Below, piece by piece: positions 49,143 to 59,140 of a stretch of 64,000 bases of DNA. The stretch is from positions 62,001-126,000 of IMG/VR virus record IMGVR_UViG_3300027792_000292. One strand, given 5' to 3'. Each line of letters starts with the position of its first letter. The first letter of the stretch is position 1. The translations under genes and the position numbers were made by a program. Source of the DNA: a virus. The notes beneath the pieces were generated by a model, which had not been told where the DNA came from, did not search any database, and worked only from the letters and a program-made list of their open reading frames with translations.

Positions 49143-49766
49143 ATGTACCCAGTATTTGGAGACGTAAAAGATAAGTTAGTGTTTGATTGTGGAGCCAATG
49201 TAGGAGAGTTTACTCATTATTTTACAAGTAGAGGGGCTAGGGTAATTGCTATAGAGCCGCAAGCGGAACTCACAGTGAATAATCCTAAATTTGATGGGGC
49301 TATTATTGAGAACGTCTGTATTTCAGATACAGAGGGATACTTAAATTTATATGAGTGTGATGCTAATACTATAGCTACATGTAGTACCGATTGGAAAGAT
49401 AAAGGTAGATTCAAGGGATCACCCTGGACAAAATCTCGAACAGTTCAATCTACTACATTAGATGCTTTGATACTAAAGTATGGAAAACCAGATATTATTA
49501 AGATGGATGTAGAAGGCTTCGAAAATGTAGCATTGAGAGGCTTAAGTGAAAGAGTGGGTATCATCTCATTTGAGTTTACTCAAGAGTTTACGGATAAAGC
49601 AATAGAATGTCTTACTCGATTAGAGTTACTTGGTTTTAAACAAATCTATGCATACCCGTGGAATAAGATAGAAAGTCAATTATTTTTTGGTCCATTTTTT
49701 GATTCAGCCAAGGCGTACCTCAAACAATTACCATCAGGAGATATGGGAGATTTTGTATTGTTATGA
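49143..49766 (+). CDS. FkbM-type methyltransferase
   Basis: 207 residues. VFDCGANVGEFTHYF (motif I), IAIEPQ, and IKMDVEGFENVALRGL, the FkbM signature. O-methyltransferase acting on sugars in glycan loci. Confidence 0.85.
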   Translation: MYPVFGDVKDKLVFDCGANVGEFTHYFTSRGARVIAIEPQAELTVNNPKFDGAIIENVCISDTEGYLNLYECDANTIATCSTDWKDKGRFKGSPWTKSRTVQSTTLDALILKYGKPDIIKMDVEGFENVALRGLSERVGIISFEFTQEFTDKAIECLTRLELLGFKQIYAYPWNKIESQLFFGPFFDSAKAYLKQLPSGDMGDFVLL

Positions 49767-50341
49767 AAATACTATATACGGCTGCTTATAGTCCTGACTG
49801 TCAGGATATCAGAAAGTGTGAATATAGCTGTAGTCTTAAATGGTTTAAAAGTCATGGATATGATCCATATATTGTAGAGTGTTACCAAACGCAAGGACCT
49901 TTGGTTTATGAGGAGTACACAAATAAAGTATTTTATGCCTGCGTAAATAATACTTCTTTAAAAAATAAAGGAGTGAATGAAGCACAGGCTATACTTAAGG
50001 CTTTAGATCACTACAAATTTAGTGATGATGAGATGATTGTAAAAGTTACTGGTAGGTATCAACCTAGAGAGACTGTCTTTCTTGATATAGCCTCAAACGC
50101 CAAAGAAGATGTAGTATGTATGTATATAGAGGATCAAATATTTACAGGAGTTGTAGCTCTCAGATGTGGTCTCTTTAGACAGATGCTTAATAGCTTTGAT
50201 TATAAAGAGATGGAAGAAAAGACAATAAATATAGAAAGAAAAGTTGCCAGATATATAGAAAATAATAAGGTATCTGTGCAATGCGTAGGTAAGGTACATT
50301 TTTTGTGTAATATAGCTTTTCAAGGAGATGCCTATTTATGA
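49763..50341 (+). CDS. Hypothetical glycan-cluster protein, possible GT-A
   Basis: 192 residues, ATGA overlap with the FkbM gene. KGVNEAQAILKALDHYKFSD and MIVKVTGRY resemble small GT-A-like proteins in polysaccharide loci. Weak assignment. Confidence 0.5.
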   Translation: MKILYTAAYSPDCQDIRKCEYSCSLKWFKSHGYDPYIVECYQTQGPLVYEEYTNKVFYACVNNTSLKNKGVNEAQAILKALDHYKFSDDEMIVKVTGRYQPRETVFLDIASNAKEDVVCMYIEDQIFTGVVALRCGLFRQMLNSFDYKEMEEKTINIERKVARYIENNKVSVQCVGKVHFLCNIAFQGDAYL

Positions 50342-50991
50342 ATTTAGATAATTTAGCCCTAAAGTATCAAACTGATAAATCAAGCAAAGTACATTATTAC
50401 ACAAGGTGGTATGAAAAGTACTTTGATAACATTAGAGATAAAGAGTTGAAGATATTAGAAATCGGAGTGCTACATGGCAGCTCTACAAAAATGTGGGAAG
50501 AATATTTTCCTAATTCTGACATCTTTGGATTAGACATTTTAGATTTAAAGCATTTAGATACTAAAAGACTAACTACTATACAAGGGAGTCAGTCAGATAA
50601 ATATTTCTTGAGAAAAGTAATAGACCAATATGGTCCATTTGATATCATTATAGATGATGGTAGCCATAAAGGTTCGGATATGAGAACCTCTTTCGAAGAG
50701 CTATTTCCGTTACTTAAAAATGATGGATATTACGTTATAGAAGATCTTTGTACAAACTATTTTCAATTTGATGAGCATAGTAGTGCACATAGATTTACAA
50801 CGGATTTAAAGAACCTGGTTGATAGCGTGAATGGTAATGGTAAAACATGCTATGGGTGCAAATCAAATGCAATTAAAAACGGAGATGACTATTATCCCAG
50901 TAAAGGAGAATTTACCTATATAGAGGATGCAATAGAATTCATCCATTTTTATAGAGGTATCTGCTTCATAAAAAAATGGGAAGTAGTATGA
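50338..50991 (+). CDS. Class I methyltransferase (MycE/cephalosporin-hydroxylase-like)
   Basis: 217 residues. LALKYQTDKSSKVHYYTRWY, LKILEIGVLHGSSTKMWEEYF and FDIIIDDGSHKGSD are hallmarks of this group, with IIDDGSH holding metal-binding acidic residues. Sugar O-methylation is the likely role. Confidence 0.8.
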   Translation: MNLDNLALKYQTDKSSKVHYYTRWYEKYFDNIRDKELKILEIGVLHGSSTKMWEEYFPNSDIFGLDILDLKHLDTKRLTTIQGSQSDKYFLRKVIDQYGPFDIIIDDGSHKGSDMRTSFEELFPLLKNDGYYVIEDLCTNYFQFDEHSSAHRFTTDLKNLVDSVNGNGKTCYGCKSNAIKNGDDYYPSKGEFTYIEDAIEFIHFYRGICFIKKWEVV

Positions 50992-51758
50992 TAGAGTTTC
51001 ACCAATCCAAAGAGACTCTGAATAAGATCCGTGAAATCATTTCCAAAAAAGAAAAGGGAGCATACTTTCGTTTTGGGGACGGAGATATTAGATTGGCTAA
51101 CAATATTACGGATCTTATGCAGGACCCTATACCAGAGCTTGCCGAAGAGATGAGGGAAGCCCTGGCTATTAATCATCCTACTGTTTTAAAGACGCTCCCG
51201 CTATATTGTAAAAAGTATGGGGGTTTAGAAGCCGGGATGTTTCCAGGGAACCACGAATGTCCCGAGGATTGGTGTGAAGATATTATAGCGAAAGCTAAAC
51301 CATTTTGGGGAGGTGAGATAGAGGATGTCTATAGTCATGTAGCTTTGTCACATCTGGCTTGTATAGAGTCGGATTTTGCAGTTTCTTTTTTGAGAGATAT
51401 AGCGCAGCATGAGACCTTCTTTATAGGGAACGAAAAGATATCAAATGTTCTGATTGAGAAAATATTCCCTGAAGCCACTTCTTTTGTTCCTACGTACCCG
51501 AGAGACTCATACGAAAGAGCTTGTGAAGACTACCCTGAATGGGTAGATCGCTTAAAAAATAGTTACAAGGAGTACACTCTCATAGTAACCTGTATGGGGT
51601 GCTCAGGGAGGGCTATCCAGAAACGATTATACAAAGATTTAGACAATGTATTTCTTTTTGATTTTGGTAGTCTTATGGATGCTTTGTGCGGGTGGAATAC
51701 AAGAGCTTGGATAGAGCTTACAAAATTTGATAAAGAGGAATTTTTAAAGAAGCTATGA
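50988..51758 (+). CDS. GT-D-fold glycosyltransferase (DUF1792-like)
   Basis: 256 residues, overlapping the preceding stop (ATGA). AYFRFGDGDIRLA is the GT-D metal/nucleotide motif, and LIVTCMGCSGRAIQK fits the C-terminal Rossmann half. GT-D enzymes add hexoses to glycans on Ser-rich adhesins or similar acceptors. Confidence 0.75.
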   Translation: MIEFHQSKETLNKIREIISKKEKGAYFRFGDGDIRLANNITDLMQDPIPELAEEMREALAINHPTVLKTLPLYCKKYGGLEAGMFPGNHECPEDWCEDIIAKAKPFWGGEIEDVYSHVALSHLACIESDFAVSFLRDIAQHETFFIGNEKISNVLIEKIFPEATSFVPTYPRDSYERACEDYPEWVDRLKNSYKEYTLIVTCMGCSGRAIQKRLYKDLDNVFLFDFGSLMDALCGWNTRAWIELTKFDKEEFLKKL

Positions 51759-52561
51759 TAGTTACTAATATAATAGGTGGGTTAGGTAACCAGCTATTCC
51801 AGTATGCCATAGGAAAAGCTTTAGCCTTAAAAAATAATACTGAACTAAAAATAGATATAAGGGGTTTCAACGGCTATTTCAGAACCTTTCTTTTGGATAA
51901 GTTCAATATTAGATTAGACATCGCTTCTGAAAAAGAGATACAAGCCTGTAGAGTAATACAGGAGAAACAAAGTTTTATACATGATCCTGAAGTACTCTCT
52001 TCTGGGGATAACGTATATCTCCAGGGATATTGGCAATCAGATAAGTATTTCAAAGACGTAGAAGATATTATAAGAAGAGAACTTAAGCCTATACTAATAG
52101 AAGACCCTGGGATGTCATATGTTGAAGCGCCTAAAAGTACGGACTCCTCTAAATTTGGTAAATGCACCTATGTGGCCATACACTATAGAAGAACGGACTA
52201 TCTTAACATCGCTGATGTAGCAGGAGTCTGTAGTGAAGAGTACTATCAGAGGGCTAAGGCATACATATATAGATATACAAAGATGCCTCCAATCTTTTTA
52301 TATTTTTCTGATGACTCTAATTGGCTATTAGAAAATAAAAAAGAATTTGATAAAGACGGTTACATTGTAAATACAGGGGACCCTTTAAAAGATCTAAAAC
52401 AAATGATAGAATGCGACCACCACATCATAGCAAATAGTACGTTTAGTTGGTGGGGAGCGTGGTTAAATAATAAAGATGATAAGATAGTCATAGCGCCAAG
52501 GAAGTGGCATAGAAGATTACCGACACCTAATATTTACCCAGAGAAATGGAAGGTAATGTGA
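51755..52561 (+). CDS. GT11 alpha-1,2-fucosyltransferase-like
   Basis: 268 residues. IIGGLGNQLFQYAIGKALA at the N-terminus and YVAIHYRRTDYLN, the HxRRxDY donor motif of alpha-1,2/alpha-1,6 fucosyltransferases, then IANSTFSWWGAWLN. It would transfer fucose from GDP-fucose; a GDP-fucose synthase is encoded at 62855. Confidence 0.9.
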   Translation: MIVTNIIGGLGNQLFQYAIGKALALKNNTELKIDIRGFNGYFRTFLLDKFNIRLDIASEKEIQACRVIQEKQSFIHDPEVLSSGDNVYLQGYWQSDKYFKDVEDIIRRELKPILIEDPGMSYVEAPKSTDSSKFGKCTYVAIHYRRTDYLNIADVAGVCSEEYYQRAKAYIYRYTKMPPIFLYFSDDSNWLLENKKEFDKDGYIVNTGDPLKDLKQMIECDHHIIANSTFSWWGAWLNNKDDKIVIAPRKWHRRLPTPNIYPEKWKVM

Positions 52562-53229
52562 ATTTTACGTTTGGGATAATAACCGATGGTAATAAAGATC
52601 TTAGCTTTTTGTTATCCTCTATACAAAGCCAAATAATCCCTGAATACCAAATAATAATTGTTGGGGGAGATTCCTCATATGAAGGGACAGTTCATATACC
52701 ATTTGATGAGACTATAAAAAGAGCATGGATAACAAGGAAGAAAAACATAATAACAGAGACAGCTAAGTACGACAATATAGTATATCTACATGATTATATA
52801 AGTCTAAGAGAGGGTTGGTATCAAGGATACCTTAAATTTGGGGATCAATTTGATATCTGTATGAATCCTATAATAAATTATGATGGGACTCGTTTTAGGG
52901 ATTGGACTCTCTTCCCTACTTTCTTACCCCCTGAGTTTCATTCACGTAGGGATTTGCTCCTCCCTTATAACATAACAGGTCTTACTAAATTTCAGTATAT
53001 CTCAGGAGCTTATTGGGTAGCAAAGAAGAAGGTGATGCAAGAGTGCCCTCTTAAAGAAGAACTTTGTTGGGGACAAGAGGAAGATTTGGAGTGGAGTAAA
53101 AGAGTATTAGGTAGATACCTATATTCTATTAATATTCACTCTCTTGTTCAGATAACCAAGACAGGTAAAGATCGAGCTTTTTCAGAAGCTCAAGAAGATA
53201 TTATATCAAATCTTATATCAAGGAAATAA
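52558..53229 (+). CDS. GT2-like glycosyltransferase
   Basis: 223 residues from the GTG at 52558, which overlaps the previous stop and follows GGAAGG; ATG 52546 is an alternative. FTFGIITDGNKDLSFLLSSI, IIIVGGDSSY and YLHDYISL mark a GT-A protein. Confidence 0.65.
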   Translation: MNFTFGIITDGNKDLSFLLSSIQSQIIPEYQIIIVGGDSSYEGTVHIPFDETIKRAWITRKKNIITETAKYDNIVYLHDYISLREGWYQGYLKFGDQFDICMNPIINYDGTRFRDWTLFPTFLPPEFHSRRDLLLPYNITGLTKFQYISGAYWVAKKKVMQECPLKEELCWGQEEDLEWSKRVLGRYLYSINIHSLVQITKTGKDRAFSEAQEDIISNLISRK

Positions 53230-53230
53230 T

Positions 53231-54181
53231 ATGAATGTTCTAATAACTGGAGGATTAGGTTTTATAGGTAGTAATCTTTCAGAGTTCTATTATAGGAATG
53301 GAGATAATGTTACTATCCTAAGTAGAACAAGTACGAAGCAGTACAACATTAGACCATTTAAAGATAATGTTACATTCATACAAAAAGATATAAGAGATAT
53401 ATCTGAAGATGATGTAAAAGATAAAGATGTCATATTTCACTGTGCCTCTACGGTAGATAACTACAATATTCTTACAGATCCTTACCTCGACGTTAATGTA
53501 AACTGTATAGGAACTATTGCCCTCTTAGAAGCTTGTAGGAAAGTTAATAAAGAAGTTCCTATAGTGTACACCAGCACCTTTTTTGTTAATGGTAATCCTC
53601 CTTCACTTCCTGTTACCGCAAGTATGAAACCAGAACCACTAGGAGTTTATGGAGCTACTAAATTGGCAGCAGAGCACATACTAAAGACATATCAAAAGGT
53701 ATACGGATTAAAGCCTATCATTGCCCGTCTTTCTAATGTTTTTGGGCTAAAAGAGCAGGAGAATAACAATAAGAAGGCAGCATTCAATCGTATGATATAT
53801 ACAGCAATAAATAATGGTACTATAAAATTGTACGATAATGGAAAGATAACCAGGGATTATATATACATAGATGATGTTGTTTCTGCTTTGGATGTACTAT
53901 CCAAAAAGGGAGAATCAGGGAAAATCTATTATGTAGGAACGGGGAAAGGACACACTTTTAGAGAGATGGTAGATATCATCCTCGAAGAAGCTGCCTCGGG
54001 AAATGTGGAAGTTATCCCCCCTCCAGTATTTCATTCCAATGTAGGAATAGATGATTTCGTCTGTGACGTACAAGATTTGAAGGCTTTAGGATGGGAACAA
54101 AAGGTATCCCTCCGAGAAGGAATAAAAAAGATTGTAGAACAATATAAGTTAGAATACCTATATACAGGTTATGGTGAATAA
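53231..54181 (+). CDS. NAD-dependent sugar epimerase/dehydratase (extended SDR)
   Basis: 316 residues. NVLITGGLGFIGSN (GxxGxxG NAD site), FHCAST, the YxxxK pair in YGATK, and RDYIYIDDVV. Acts on a nucleotide-sugar to supply the local glycosyltransferases. Precise sugar unknown. Confidence 0.85.
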   Translation: MNVLITGGLGFIGSNLSEFYYRNGDNVTILSRTSTKQYNIRPFKDNVTFIQKDIRDISEDDVKDKDVIFHCASTVDNYNILTDPYLDVNVNCIGTIALLEACRKVNKEVPIVYTSTFFVNGNPPSLPVTASMKPEPLGVYGATKLAAEHILKTYQKVYGLKPIIARLSNVFGLKEQENNNKKAAFNRMIYTAINNGTIKLYDNGKITRDYIYIDDVVSALDVLSKKGESGKIYYVGTGKGHTFREMVDIILEEAASGNVEVIPPPVFHSNVGIDDFVCDVQDLKALGWEQKVSLREGIKKIVEQYKLEYLYTGYGE

Positions 54182-55233
54182 TGATTAATAAATATGTAGA
54201 GTTCTCAAAGGATAATCCTTTTAGTTCTCAAGCTAAAATGCTTATCCATATAGATAGACTGTATGAGTACATGACTATGAATGATACTCATCCTATTTTT
54301 ATGGAATTAAATCTTACTGACTTCTGCAACCTTAAATGTGAATGGTGTATAAGTGGTAATCGTGTAGGTACCGCCTCTCTGGATATAGAGGACTTAAAAA
54401 AGTTCCTTAAAGACTTCCATAGTATGGGAGGAAAAGCAGTAACCTTCAGCGGTGGTGGTGAGCCAACTACTTATAAACATTTTATAGAAGCCTCCGAATA
54501 TGCAAAAAGTATTGGATTGGATTTAGGGCTAATGACTAATGGGGTATTCAACCCTAAACTGATAGAATGTATAGGCACTATGTTCGATTGGGTACGAATA
54601 TCTTTAGATACAGTAAACAGAGAAACATATAAGAACTTAAAAAAAGTTGATGGGGTGGATATAGTATTGAGGAATTTAAAAGACCTAGTAGCCTATCCTG
54701 TTAAAGTAGGAGTAAATAGTAATATAATAAAAGAGTATACTGTTGATGACATCAAGACCTTAATAGACGAGGTTCTACCATATGCCTCATATCTTCAATT
54801 TAGACCTGTTCTTCCTTGCTACTTCAGGTCGGAGAGGCCGGACCTGAATCAACCTGTATGGGATTACTTAATAAATAACCATAGCGATAATGAAAAAATT
54901 AACTTAAGTAATGACAAATTAAATGACATACGCTATCAAAGAGATTTTCCATTTAGGCACTGTGAAGGTCATTTCTTTTCTCCCATACTCAATGCTAACG
55001 GGGATATAGCTATTTGTATGTATCACCCCGGTGATCAGAGATTTGTATTCGGTAACATTTATCTATCATCTTTTAAGGAGATTTGGGAGTCTGATAGAAG
55101 GAAAAAAGCTATAGAATTTGTAAGAAGCCTGGATTATAAAGAGAATTGTCAGATGTGCTGCAAGTTAACCGAGATTAATAAGCTTGTAGATTTCATGAAG
55201 TATTCCAAAATAGAGGATGCTAATTTTCTATGA
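54181..55233 (+). CDS. Radical SAM protein (SPASM-like)
   Basis: 350 residues, one-base overlap with the epimerase. CNLKCEWC (cluster site), FSGGGEPTTY, and a C-terminal CEGH...CMYH...CQMCC set of Cys for auxiliary clusters. In glycan loci such enzymes epimerise or dehydrate sugars; peptide substrates are also possible. Confidence 0.8.
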   Translation: MINKYVEFSKDNPFSSQAKMLIHIDRLYEYMTMNDTHPIFMELNLTDFCNLKCEWCISGNRVGTASLDIEDLKKFLKDFHSMGGKAVTFSGGGEPTTYKHFIEASEYAKSIGLDLGLMTNGVFNPKLIECIGTMFDWVRISLDTVNRETYKNLKKVDGVDIVLRNLKDLVAYPVKVGVNSNIIKEYTVDDIKTLIDEVLPYASYLQFRPVLPCYFRSERPDLNQPVWDYLINNHSDNEKINLSNDKLNDIRYQRDFPFRHCEGHFFSPILNANGDIAICMYHPGDQRFVFGNIYLSSFKEIWESDRRKKAIEFVRSLDYKENCQMCCKLTEINKLVDFMKYSKIEDANFL

Positions 55234-56612
55234 GTATAAAATTAATTATTTTTGATTTGGATGGTGTTTTAATAGATAGCCCTGATGTCCATTACGAGTC
55301 TTTGAACAAAGCCCTTTTGTATTATAAAGAAGACCCGATCTCTTATAAGGACCATATATCTAAATATGATGGTAAACCTACTAGAGAAAAGTTAATTCTT
55401 AAAGGTATTAAGAAAGAAAAACATGATTTAATAAATAAGAAAAAGCAAGAATATACCTTTAATCTATTAGAAACTAAAATTGTCAAAAGTGAAAAGTTTA
55501 TTGATATCTTTAAACGATTGAAATCAGAGGGATACATAATAAATATTGCCTCAAATTCTATTAGGTATACTATACAGTTGGTTCTATTTAAAATGGGAGT
55601 TATGCAGTATATAGACTACATTGTTTCTAATGAGGATGTAGAAAATGGGAAGCCTCACCCAGAGATATATTTAAAGTGTATGATACACTCTAAAGTAGGC
55701 CCTAGAGATACAATAATCATCGAAGATTCTTATGTAGGCAGGAAAGGTGCTTTTAACTCAGGGGCTTATTTATGCGCCGTTAAAAACCCAGAAGAAGTAA
55801 CTTACGAGCTTATTAAGGCTACAGTAGCTAAATATAATGGAGATAAACCTAAATGGAAAGGTAATAGTATGAATATTGTAGTTCCAATGGCAGGAGCAGG
55901 TTCCCGTTTTGTAGAAGCAGGTTACACTTTTCCTAAGCCATTGATAGACGTGAATGGAAAGCCTATGATTCAGGTCGTAGTTGATAATCTGAATATAGAA
56001 GGACACTATATTTTTTTAGTGAGGAAAGAGCATTACGAAAAATATGACTTAAAGCATATGCTACAAATAATAGCTCCTGGGTGTGATATAATAACGGTTG
56101 ATAAAGTTACGGAAGGGGCAGCCTGTACAGTATTACTTGCTAAAGAATTTATTAATAATAATGACCAACTTTTAATAGCTAATTCTGATCAATATATAGA
56201 GTGGGATAGTTCACATTTTATGTATATGATGCAGAATGATTATATTGATGGAGGAGTGCCTACATTTCATAATACTCATGTTAAATGGTCATATGCTAAA
56301 GTAGATTCTGAAGGATTTATAGAAGAGATTAGAGAAAAGACTGTAATATCAAATCATGCTACCTGTGGGATATATCACTTTAAAAAAGGTAGCGACTTTG
56401 TGAAGTACGCTGAACAAATGATTAAAAAAGATATAAGAGTTAATAGTGAGTTTTACTGTGCTCCAGTATATAATGAAGCTATACAAGATGGAAAGAAATT
56501 TAAAATATATGATATTAACATTATGAAAGGACTAGGAGATCCTAATGATTTGATGTACTTTTTAGAATATATTAAAGGAAGAGAGCAGTATGATAAGTTG
56601 CCTGCTATGTGA
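55230..56612 (+). CDS. HAD phosphatase - sugar nucleotidyltransferase fusion
   Basis: 460 residues in two domains. Residues 1-200: HAD hydrolase with IIFDLDGVLIDS, KPHPEIY and IIEDSYVGRKGA. Residues of about 213-455: NTP-transferase with IVVPMAGAGSRFVEAGY, FPKPLIDVNGKPMI and IANSDQYIEW. It could dephosphorylate a sugar bisphosphate and then activate the product as an NDP-sugar in one chain. ATGA overlap with the radical SAM gene. Confidence 0.85.
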   Translation: MSIKLIIFDLDGVLIDSPDVHYESLNKALLYYKEDPISYKDHISKYDGKPTREKLILKGIKKEKHDLINKKKQEYTFNLLETKIVKSEKFIDIFKRLKSEGYIINIASNSIRYTIQLVLFKMGVMQYIDYIVSNEDVENGKPHPEIYLKCMIHSKVGPRDTIIIEDSYVGRKGAFNSGAYLCAVKNPEEVTYELIKATVAKYNGDKPKWKGNSMNIVVPMAGAGSRFVEAGYTFPKPLIDVNGKPMIQVVVDNLNIEGHYIFLVRKEHYEKYDLKHMLQIIAPGCDIITVDKVTEGAACTVLLAKEFINNNDQLLIANSDQYIEWDSSHFMYMMQNDYIDGGVPTFHNTHVKWSYAKVDSEGFIEEIREKTVISNHATCGIYHFKKGSDFVKYAEQMIKKDIRVNSEFYCAPVYNEAIQDGKKFKIYDINIMKGLGDPNDLMYFLEYIKGREQYDKLPAM

Positions 56613-57465
56613 GGTCAGTGTCAAAAACTATAGGTATTTAAGCCATCATATAAGAAAAGCCCATAATATAAGTGCTAAACAATATGTAGATACCATAAGT
56701 GGTATTGGCTTATGCAAAGAATGCGGTAATCATACTAAATTTAAAAATATACAGATAGGATATAGGAACTTTTGCTCCGTTGCTTGTTTAAATAGGTATA
56801 AATTAAAAGATAAAGATTACATTAATGCACTGTCTATGTCTCAGAAAGGTATACCAAGAAAAAAACACTCGGAAGCCACTAAAAGACTCATCTCTAAAAA
56901 TTCAAAAAATAGCTGGTCTAAAAATAGAGACAAATATTTGTCTATTTTCAGATCTGTAGAGTATAGAGCTAAAGCTTCTAAAAAAACCAGTGAGTTGGGA
57001 CATAGGAAAATAACAGGACAAATAAATGGCATATATTATGAATCAGAGGCTGAAAAATCTTTTATTGAGTTAGCTTTTAATAACAATTTTTTAGTAAGGA
57101 GATTTGGCTCTTCTTTATACGGAGAGAAACCTTATATAGATTTAGGTAATAGGTGTGTAATTCCAGATTTTGTTTCTTCTGAACTAATGGTAGAGGTAAA
57201 AGACTTTCATCATTGGTTTAGAAAAGAACTTTTTTCAGGATTAGAAAAATATAAAAAAATATCAGAGTGGGGAAGAGATCATGATTATTTTTTTATATTT
57301 TGGTTCAAAAAATATGGTTTTATACATCTTGAGGAATTATTATACATAAAAGATGATAATGATTTAAAAAAATTTAAAAATGAAAAATTAATTGAGATAG
57401 AAAATATACGTGAGTACATTGAAAACGAGAAATCAAAAAGCAATCAAAAGAGGAACGCTCTATGA
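56590..57465 (+). CDS. Vsr-like (EDxHD) homing endonuclease with zinc fingers
   Basis: 291 residues, overlapping the previous gene by 23 bases. Two C2H2/C4-type fingers (CLLCEVSVKNYRYLSHHIRKAH with an ISAKQY block, then CKEC...FCSVACLNRY), a NUMOD3-like KGIPRKKHSEATKRLISK, and a nuclease core YESEAEKSFIELA, VIPDFVSSELMVEVKD and FHHWF. Typical of mobile endonucleases of the I-Bth0305I group. AT-rich; inserted between glycan genes. Confidence 0.75.
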   Translation: MISCLLCEVSVKNYRYLSHHIRKAHNISAKQYVDTISGIGLCKECGNHTKFKNIQIGYRNFCSVACLNRYKLKDKDYINALSMSQKGIPRKKHSEATKRLISKNSKNSWSKNRDKYLSIFRSVEYRAKASKKTSELGHRKITGQINGIYYESEAEKSFIELAFNNNFLVRRFGSSLYGEKPYIDLGNRCVIPDFVSSELMVEVKDFHHWFRKELFSGLEKYKKISEWGRDHDYFFIFWFKKYGFIHLEELLYIKDDNDLKKFKNEKLIEIENIREYIENEKSKSNQKRNAL

Positions 57466-58175
57466 ATATAATAGAACAAATAAAACAAGAATTTGGTAAT
57501 GTCTATGTAGATAATGCTCCTGATATAGAGGGAGCAGTTCAAAATTCCAAACCAATTTATGATGGTCGTAGGACGCACTGTAGATCAGGTCTCTATGCCT
57601 TTACTAAAATTAGAAAAGCCAGATATGTCCTTGAAATAGGTTCTTGGCTATATCAAGGTGCCTCTGCTATAGCTAGAGCAATGGATGATCTTTATGGTGA
57701 GGATGGAGAAGGAGTTGTAGACTCAATAGATATTATAGACAATCTAAAATCAAATAATATAGCAGTTACTTTGAATAAAAGAATACGTAGACACTACTGG
57801 CTCCCCCACCATACATCTTACGATATTTGGAAATATGAAAAACAGATAGAGAAGCCAGAATTTAGAGAAATGACTAATGACCAGATATTTGAGAAAAATC
57901 TATCCTACTTAAAGAGTATAGCTCCTAAAGGAGGGTATGATATGATAATGATAGATAGTGATCACTCCTATGAGGGAGCTATGTTTGATTGGCTATACTC
58001 TATGGAAATTTCAAATAATGAAACTCTTATAATAGTAGATGACATATATGATGATAGACACGTAAGAGTGAAGACGTTTTTCGATGAGCTAAAGACTATA
58101 AAGTGGGATTTTAAAGAGTGGAACGATGATATTATAAAACCACTACAAAGTACAGGCGTAACTTTAAAATATTGA
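57462..58175 (+). CDS. Class I methyltransferase (Methyltransf_24-like)
   Basis: 237 residues, ATGA overlap with the endonuclease. YVLEIGSWLYQGASAIARAM (motif I), VDSIDIID and MIMIDSDHSYEGAMFDW. Sugar or lipid methylation likely from context. Confidence 0.7.
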   Translation: MNIIEQIKQEFGNVYVDNAPDIEGAVQNSKPIYDGRRTHCRSGLYAFTKIRKARYVLEIGSWLYQGASAIARAMDDLYGEDGEGVVDSIDIIDNLKSNNIAVTLNKRIRRHYWLPHHTSYDIWKYEKQIEKPEFREMTNDQIFEKNLSYLKSIAPKGGYDMIMIDSDHSYEGAMFDWLYSMEISNNETLIIVDDIYDDRHVRVKTFFDELKTIKWDFKEWNDDIIKPLQSTGVTLKY

Positions 58176-58186
58176 GAAAGGCTATT

Positions 58187-59140
58187 ATGAGATTAATAAC
58201 AATCAATTATTTACCTTGGTATAGACATCATTATTTTAAGTTAGTTTTTCATTTTCTTTCTAAGGTGAAAGAATCTAACAGAAATCTGATGCATTTTAAG
58301 ATACATACGGAACAGAGCCATTTAGGTGTAGTACAACAATTTGTATGGGATTTGAATTCTATTGGTATCACTACTGATGTTCTAACATACCAGGAAGGTA
58401 ATAACTACATAGATAAAGTACAGAACTTCTGTAACCATGACTCCCCTTACAGTGGGAAATTAGATGAAGATTGTTTCATGAATAATTTCCTGTGGGATTT
58501 TATAGTAGATAATCTACAAATTTTAGAGGATACTAAGAATTTTTTGATTACGCCTCAGACCTCAATAGGCATCCCCACAATAGAGGGTTTTTTGGAGGAT
58601 AACATACCTGAAGCTGTACGTATGTTGGTCTATAATATGTTTAAAGGCACAAGGTTAAGCACTCATTGGGGAGTCGATTATAGCTCTCTTAATTCTGCTA
58701 CAGTAGATTATCATGAAAAGGAATGGAATGCAAATCTTTTTTATAAAGCTGCAAGAGACCTTAATCATTATTTTAGAGGGATTCATCCAATTAGGATTAA
58801 TAAAGAACCTAACCTTTTAATACACAAGGCTATACTTAGTAGTCTCTCTTTATTCTGTGCTAATAGAGATTTTAGTTTTTATGAATTGGATAGACCCTAC
58901 CTATGTAATAGCATTTTCTTCATTAAAACAGACGTTTGGAAAACTCTGTTAGGTAGGCAAGATTTGTTTAGAGATCCTTATGATGAGGTACCTTTAAACT
59001 TGTATAAGGATGAAACTGGAGCAAAGATGCTTTCTGTAAAAAATAGTTATTGTATAAATACCATCTATAATACAATAGACAGTCATAGGGATATAGCCAA
59101 TGATTTTGTAAATAGAATTTCACAGGGGATAGGGATATGA
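58187..59140 (+). CDS. Glycan-cluster protein, glycosyltransferase-like
   Basis: 317 residues from the ATG after GAAAGGC. No clear DxD; residues near 60-120 and 220-290 show the mixed alpha/beta layout of GT proteins. Part of a coupled run with the next two genes. Function inferred from position. Confidence 0.45.
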   Translation: MRLITINYLPWYRHHYFKLVFHFLSKVKESNRNLMHFKIHTEQSHLGVVQQFVWDLNSIGITTDVLTYQEGNNYIDKVQNFCNHDSPYSGKLDEDCFMNNFLWDFIVDNLQILEDTKNFLITPQTSIGIPTIEGFLEDNIPEAVRMLVYNMFKGTRLSTHWGVDYSSLNSATVDYHEKEWNANLFYKAARDLNHYFRGIHPIRINKEPNLLIHKAILSSLSLFCANRDFSFYELDRPYLCNSIFFIKTDVWKTLLGRQDLFRDPYDEVPLNLYKDETGAKMLSVKNSYCINTIYNTIDSHRDIANDFVNRISQGIGI

